Below are positions 60,676-64,000 of a stretch of DNA of 64,000 nt, piece after piece. The notes under the pieces were generated by a model. It saw nothing but the letters and a program-made list of their open reading frames with translations, searched no databases and was not told the DNA's origin. How positions within the stretch are numbered: the first letter of the stretch is position 1; every line of letters starts with the position of its first letter. The stretch lies in the NCBI GenBank assembly GCA_024516155.1, contig JAJJXM010000012.1:496001-560000 (forward strand), in the 5' to 3' direction. The position numbers were made by a program, and so were the translations under genes. Source of the DNA: Pyronema omphalodes. Its lineage: Eukaryota > Ascomycota > Pezizomycetes > Pezizales > Pyronemataceae.

Positions 60676-61577
60676 GACGCCCTGTACAGTATTAATATCA
60701 ATGGTATGTATAACCTCGCTCAAGGATATGGATTTGAGGAAGATATTGAAACGAAAGGTGGTAGACCGAATTATGGTTTCAAAGTCGTCTCTGAGTTGTA
60801 GCTCCGCGCGTAGCACCAGAGAGCTTCATCACGACACGGTAATGCAGGTAGGGCAGGAGATAAAAGACGAGACGAGCGATTATGTTGTACCACGGTATGG
60901 AGACTTGTATTCGTGACACCTGAGTATGTGCTCGTATGTACAATCTGTAAACCTAGACAAGTGCAACAACATATAACCAAGGTGCAGTACCGCGGTATTT
61001 TTTTTATAGAGCTTTAAAGAACCCTCGATGATACGATAAAAAATTCAATTAACTATTACACTCTGTATCATGCACCATATATTCATATCCCCTACACATC
61101 CCCTAGGCACAAAAAAACAAAATCTCCAATCTCCAATCAAAAACCAAACCACACTCCCCAATCCCCAAAACCCTCAGCTATTAAGGTACCACAGTAAAAA
61201 CCACAAACTCCAAACCACGAACTAAAGTAACACCATACTCCGCGGCTCCTCCCGCTTTTACAGCTCTCTCAGTCTCACTACTTCGGACTATGTATTGGTG
61301 CTATGTATATTTTAGACAAAGCTTAGTGGTGAAGTTTAGTAATGAAGCTACATACGGACGACTAACAGACGACTGACGGAACCTGGGAATTGATAACTTG
61401 ATAACTTGGTGTATGTTTTTGGTTGGCGGTGTTTTGGTAGGCGGCATTTTGTAGTTGTGGTGCTGTAGTTGTGGTTGTGGTTGTGGTGCTGTGGCTGTGT
61501 GGATGTGTGGATTGTGTTGAAGCGTAGGGTTTTATTATTTCCATACTGTATACTTTAAATATTTGACTTTTGTTTTA
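60676..61577. other. Intergenic region upstream of the F-box gene
   Basis: No gene supported. AT-rich with a short (TTGTGG)n run near 61450-61500. Confidence 0.4.
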
Positions 61578-61631
61578 CTATTATTATTATTGAATCATAC
61601 GCTGACCGAGGCCTAAGAGGCCCATGCAGAA
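61578..61631 (-). mobile_element. Truncated LINE 3' tail, family 1
   Basis: Minus strand reads CATGGGCCTCTTAGGCCTCG, then GTCAGCGTATGATTCAA and (TAA)n, nearly identical to 16846-16902. Flanks ACTTTTGTT / ACTTTGTT may be an imperfect target duplication. Confidence 0.7.
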
Positions 61632-63179
61632 AACTTTGTTGTTTTTTTTTTATTTATTTTTTTATTTTTATTTTTATTTTTTTTTTTAAAAAAAGGTATA
61701 CGGTAGATGGAGATGAACGTTTACTTCTGTGAGTGGGATGTAGAATAAAGATAAATTCCATCATACCTTTCTCTGCCTCAAAATAGTATTCAAAAAAGGA
61801 AAAAAAAAAACAAAAAAACAAAACAAACAAAGAAACTTTAAAAATTTCTAAAACCAAGTATTACGTAGAACCTAGGTAGGTAAGCGAATGATACAGATAC
61901 CTAAATCCGATTTATTCCGTGTAACTAAGGATCCAGACTCCATACCATACGACTCGACACTGTAATATACGACCACGTCCCTATATCCCTATATCACTAT
62001 ATCCCATAAACCATCGTACTCTATATATAGATACCCAGATCCAATAAAACACGATGCCAACTACCATCATATCAGCCGTTTCCTACCATACTCTTTCAAT
62101 CCTTCCCGGCTTCCCTAAAACTACCCATCCACCCATCCACCCCCCTCCCCCATCCCTCTCTGGTAGTCTACAACAATAGGGGCTAGTATCACCTCCCAGA
62201 CTTACAAACTTCCCTATATCCTCTTTTAGAAATCCAAGCTATATCCCACATACCATACCCCATACACCATACACCATACGCCATACACCATCTCCTCCGC
62301 CTTCAAGAAAACCTATTTCTCAAGTTCCACGCCAAGTCAATACACAACAGAACACAACGCACACAACACACAGAAAACTAACTCCGAGTCTTCGGATTTA
62401 TTAACCAGGTTCTTTTAACTAATCCAAGTTTCACACAATTCCTAGTAAATATAATATGTACCTATAGTTATCCATTCAATCATCATCATCATCATCATAA
62501 AAAAAAAAAAAAAAAAAAACAATCCGGAAGTTTCTCTTAGCAGTAAGTAGCCGTAGCAGCAGTAGCAGTAGCAGTAGTAGTAAGTAGCAGTAGTAGTAGC
62601 AGTAGTAGTAGCAGCAGAAACAGTAGCAGTAGTAAGTAGTAGTAGCAGCAGTAGTAGCAGCAGTAGTAGTGGTAGTAGCAGCAGCAGCAGTAGTAGCAGC
62701 AGTAGTAGTAGTAATTTTTATCCCTATTTTCCTTATTTTAAAGTTTCAAGTTTCAAGTTTGAAATTACATCAACAAATAAACACATAAACAAATAAACAC
62801 ATAAACAAATAAACACCCTCATGTCCCCCCGTCCTCCTGCCCCAATCACCTCAATCACCCCAATCATTACAGAAACAATATATATATTCCAGTGTCCACA
62901 AAAAATCAAATCCACAAATAAATCGAATTAAAAAAAAAAGAAAAAGAGAAAAAAAAAAAATCAAGAAAAATCCAATTAGAAAAAATCCCATTCCGATCCC
63001 CCACCCACCATCCCCCACCCCAAATCCCTAGCCTCAATCCCCAAGTACTTAGCAATTATGTTAAAAATTTAAAATTAATCCCAATAAAAACAAAAAAACT
63101 CCCGCTAAAAAAAAAAATTCAAGTAAAATAAAAACAAGAACATGAACCCCCCCCCCCAACCACACCAAATACAAACCAC
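61632..63179. repeat. Gene-free stretch with simple-sequence DNA
   Basis: T-rich and TTTTTA runs at 61640-61690, CCATACA repeats ~62248-62290, (ATC)n at 62476-62500, an imperfect (GTAGCA/GTAGTA)n microsatellite at ~62528-62712, (ACACATAAACAAATAA) repeats ~62774-62815, and A-rich sequence to 63130. No gene was found. Confidence 0.7.
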
Positions 63180-64000
63180 CTACAACAAACTCTCCCATTT
63201 ATCCAACCCGGTTTTTTCCTCCTTCTTCGGTGCCATAGGGGCCATCGTATTCATCGTATTCATCCCCATTCCCATGCCCATGCCCATATTCATCCCCATA
63301 TTCATCCCCGTAGAATTTCTCGTATTCATAGATCCGATTCCCTGGTTCATAGTAGTAGTAGTAGTCTGTATACCCATACCACCAAATGTACCAGTACCCG
63401 TCGATGATGATGCCGGCGCTCCAAAGTTGGTTAATTGGATTCCGCCTCCTTTTTTGATTCCGGTATGTCCGCTGCCTAGGTTGAGACCTAGTGTCATTTG
63501 GTTTGTTTGTTGGGGCATTTGGGGCATTCCGCTCATGCTGCTCATGGTGTTCATGGTGTTCATGGTGTTCATGCTACCCATGGTGTTCATGGTATTCATA
63601 CTATTCATACCGCCCATCGCCCCCATAGTTTGAGACTGATGCAACGTCTGTGCCATAACTTGAGGGTTAAGAATCGGCTGAGCCACCGGCGGCGTAGAAA
63701 CCGGGCGATTCGCAGTATTCGCCATAGTAGGTTTCATAGCAGCAGACCAATCGACAACATTACTAGTCGCCGGAGACGGTGTAGGTCGCATAGCAGTGGT
63801 ACTACCGAATCCAGGGGTAGGTTGTAGCGGTTGAGAAAAGTTCATGGGCGAAGCTGCGGGAGTAAATTTCGGGGTACTGGAGGCAGAAGAGGAAGAGAGG
63901 ACGGAATTGAGGGATTGGTTTTGAGGAGGAATTTGGTTGGTTGGTGAGGGAGTTGACCAGGAGAATTTAGGTGCTCCTGAGGTGGTAAGGACTGGAGGGG
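63180..64000 (-). CDS. C-terminal part of a Met/Gly/Asn-rich protein (possibly SCYL2-type pseudokinase tail), continues beyond the window
   Basis: The frame is open from the right edge to a TAG stop at 63180; the listed internal Met is not the start. The sequence is Ser/Pro/Thr-rich, then has strings of Met-Asn-Thr and Gly-Met (SMNTMNTMNTM, MNMGMGMGMG) and ends in GLDKWESLL. NVVDWSAAMKPT and the terminal GLDKWxSLL recall C-terminal tails of fungal SCY1-like/SCYL2 kinases involved in clathrin traffic, but this is from memory of the tail pattern and the kinase domain is outside the window. The Met repeats are encoded by CAT-rich simple sequence prone to slippage. Confidence 0.7.
   Translation of the reverse strand, partial: PPVLTTSGAPKFSWSTPSPTNQIPPQNQSLNSVLSSSSASSTPKFTPAASPMNFSQPLQPTPGFGSTTAMRPTPSPATSNVVDWSAAMKPTMANTANRPVSTPPVAQPILNPQVMAQTLHQSQTMGAMGGMNSMNTMNTMGSMNTMNTMNTMSSMSGMPQMPQQTNQMTLGLNLGSGHTGIKKGGGIQLTNFGAPASSSTGTGTFGGMGIQTTTTTMNQGIGSMNTRNSTGMNMGMNMGMGMGMGMNTMNTMAPMAPKKEEKTGLDKWESLL

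Noticed and set aside
60173..60916. Plus-strand frame of 247 codons rich in DWSDWS
   Set aside because: Antisense of the F-box gene minisatellite; the other strand has a continuous domain-bearing frame.

Overview
The window looks like a transposon-rich, gene-sparse piece of a filamentous ascomycete chromosome (Pezizomycotina; I infer, without proof, an early-diverging class such as Orbiliomycetes or Pezizomycetes). The reasons are short 40-130 nt GT-AG introns, a fungal dioxygenase/P450 fusion (Ppo type), an IME2-type kinase, a NACHT-type NLR relic, a LINE of fungal type, and a DUF3435 tyrosine recombinase, a family seen only in fungi. No rRNA, tRNA or CRISPR array was recognised.

Layout. 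1-2162 is one copy of a dispersed repeat of at least 2.16 kb, which abuts a broken NACHT gene (2163-3600). 3885-7250 (-) is a seven-exon gene joining a DUF2235 hydrolase-like domain to a degenerate P-loop GTPase-like domain. 8613-11190 is a non-coding transposon with exact 8-bp target duplications and long, hairpin-rich inverted ends. 12439-16039 (+) is a complete fatty-acid dioxygenase/P450 (Ppo) gene. 16846-18699 holds several LINE insertions, one carrying an RNase H ORF2 remnant. 20074-21328 (-, vWA protein) and 22470-24584 (+, RNF216-like RBR ubiquitin ligase with a doubled RING1-IBR block) are divergent neighbours. 25583-27086 is an unusual element built from TTTAAACACC palindromes. It directly precedes a damaged DUF3435 recombinase gene (27163-28657), followed by the second copy of the dispersed repeat (29597-31749), whose small ORF is open in both copies. 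31.7-40.1 kb is almost empty. 40139-42614 (+) is an IME2/RCK-type kinase. 42.6-54.7 kb is low-complexity and gene-poor. 54688-55804 (-) is a secreted or single-pass membrane protein with a Gly/His-rich tail, 58690-60675 (-) is an F-box/ankyrin protein, and 63180-64000 (-) is the C-terminal end of a Met/Gly-rich protein that runs off the window.

The genes do not form an obvious pathway. Ppo oxylipins and the IME2-type kinase both belong to sexual-development control in ascomycetes (family knowledge), but they are about 24 kb apart and nothing shows they are linked. The most unusual material is in the mobile DNA: the hairpin-ended element, the TTTAAACACC element beside the recombinase, and the repeat pair around it. 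Exon borders were read by eye from splice consensus and frame continuity.
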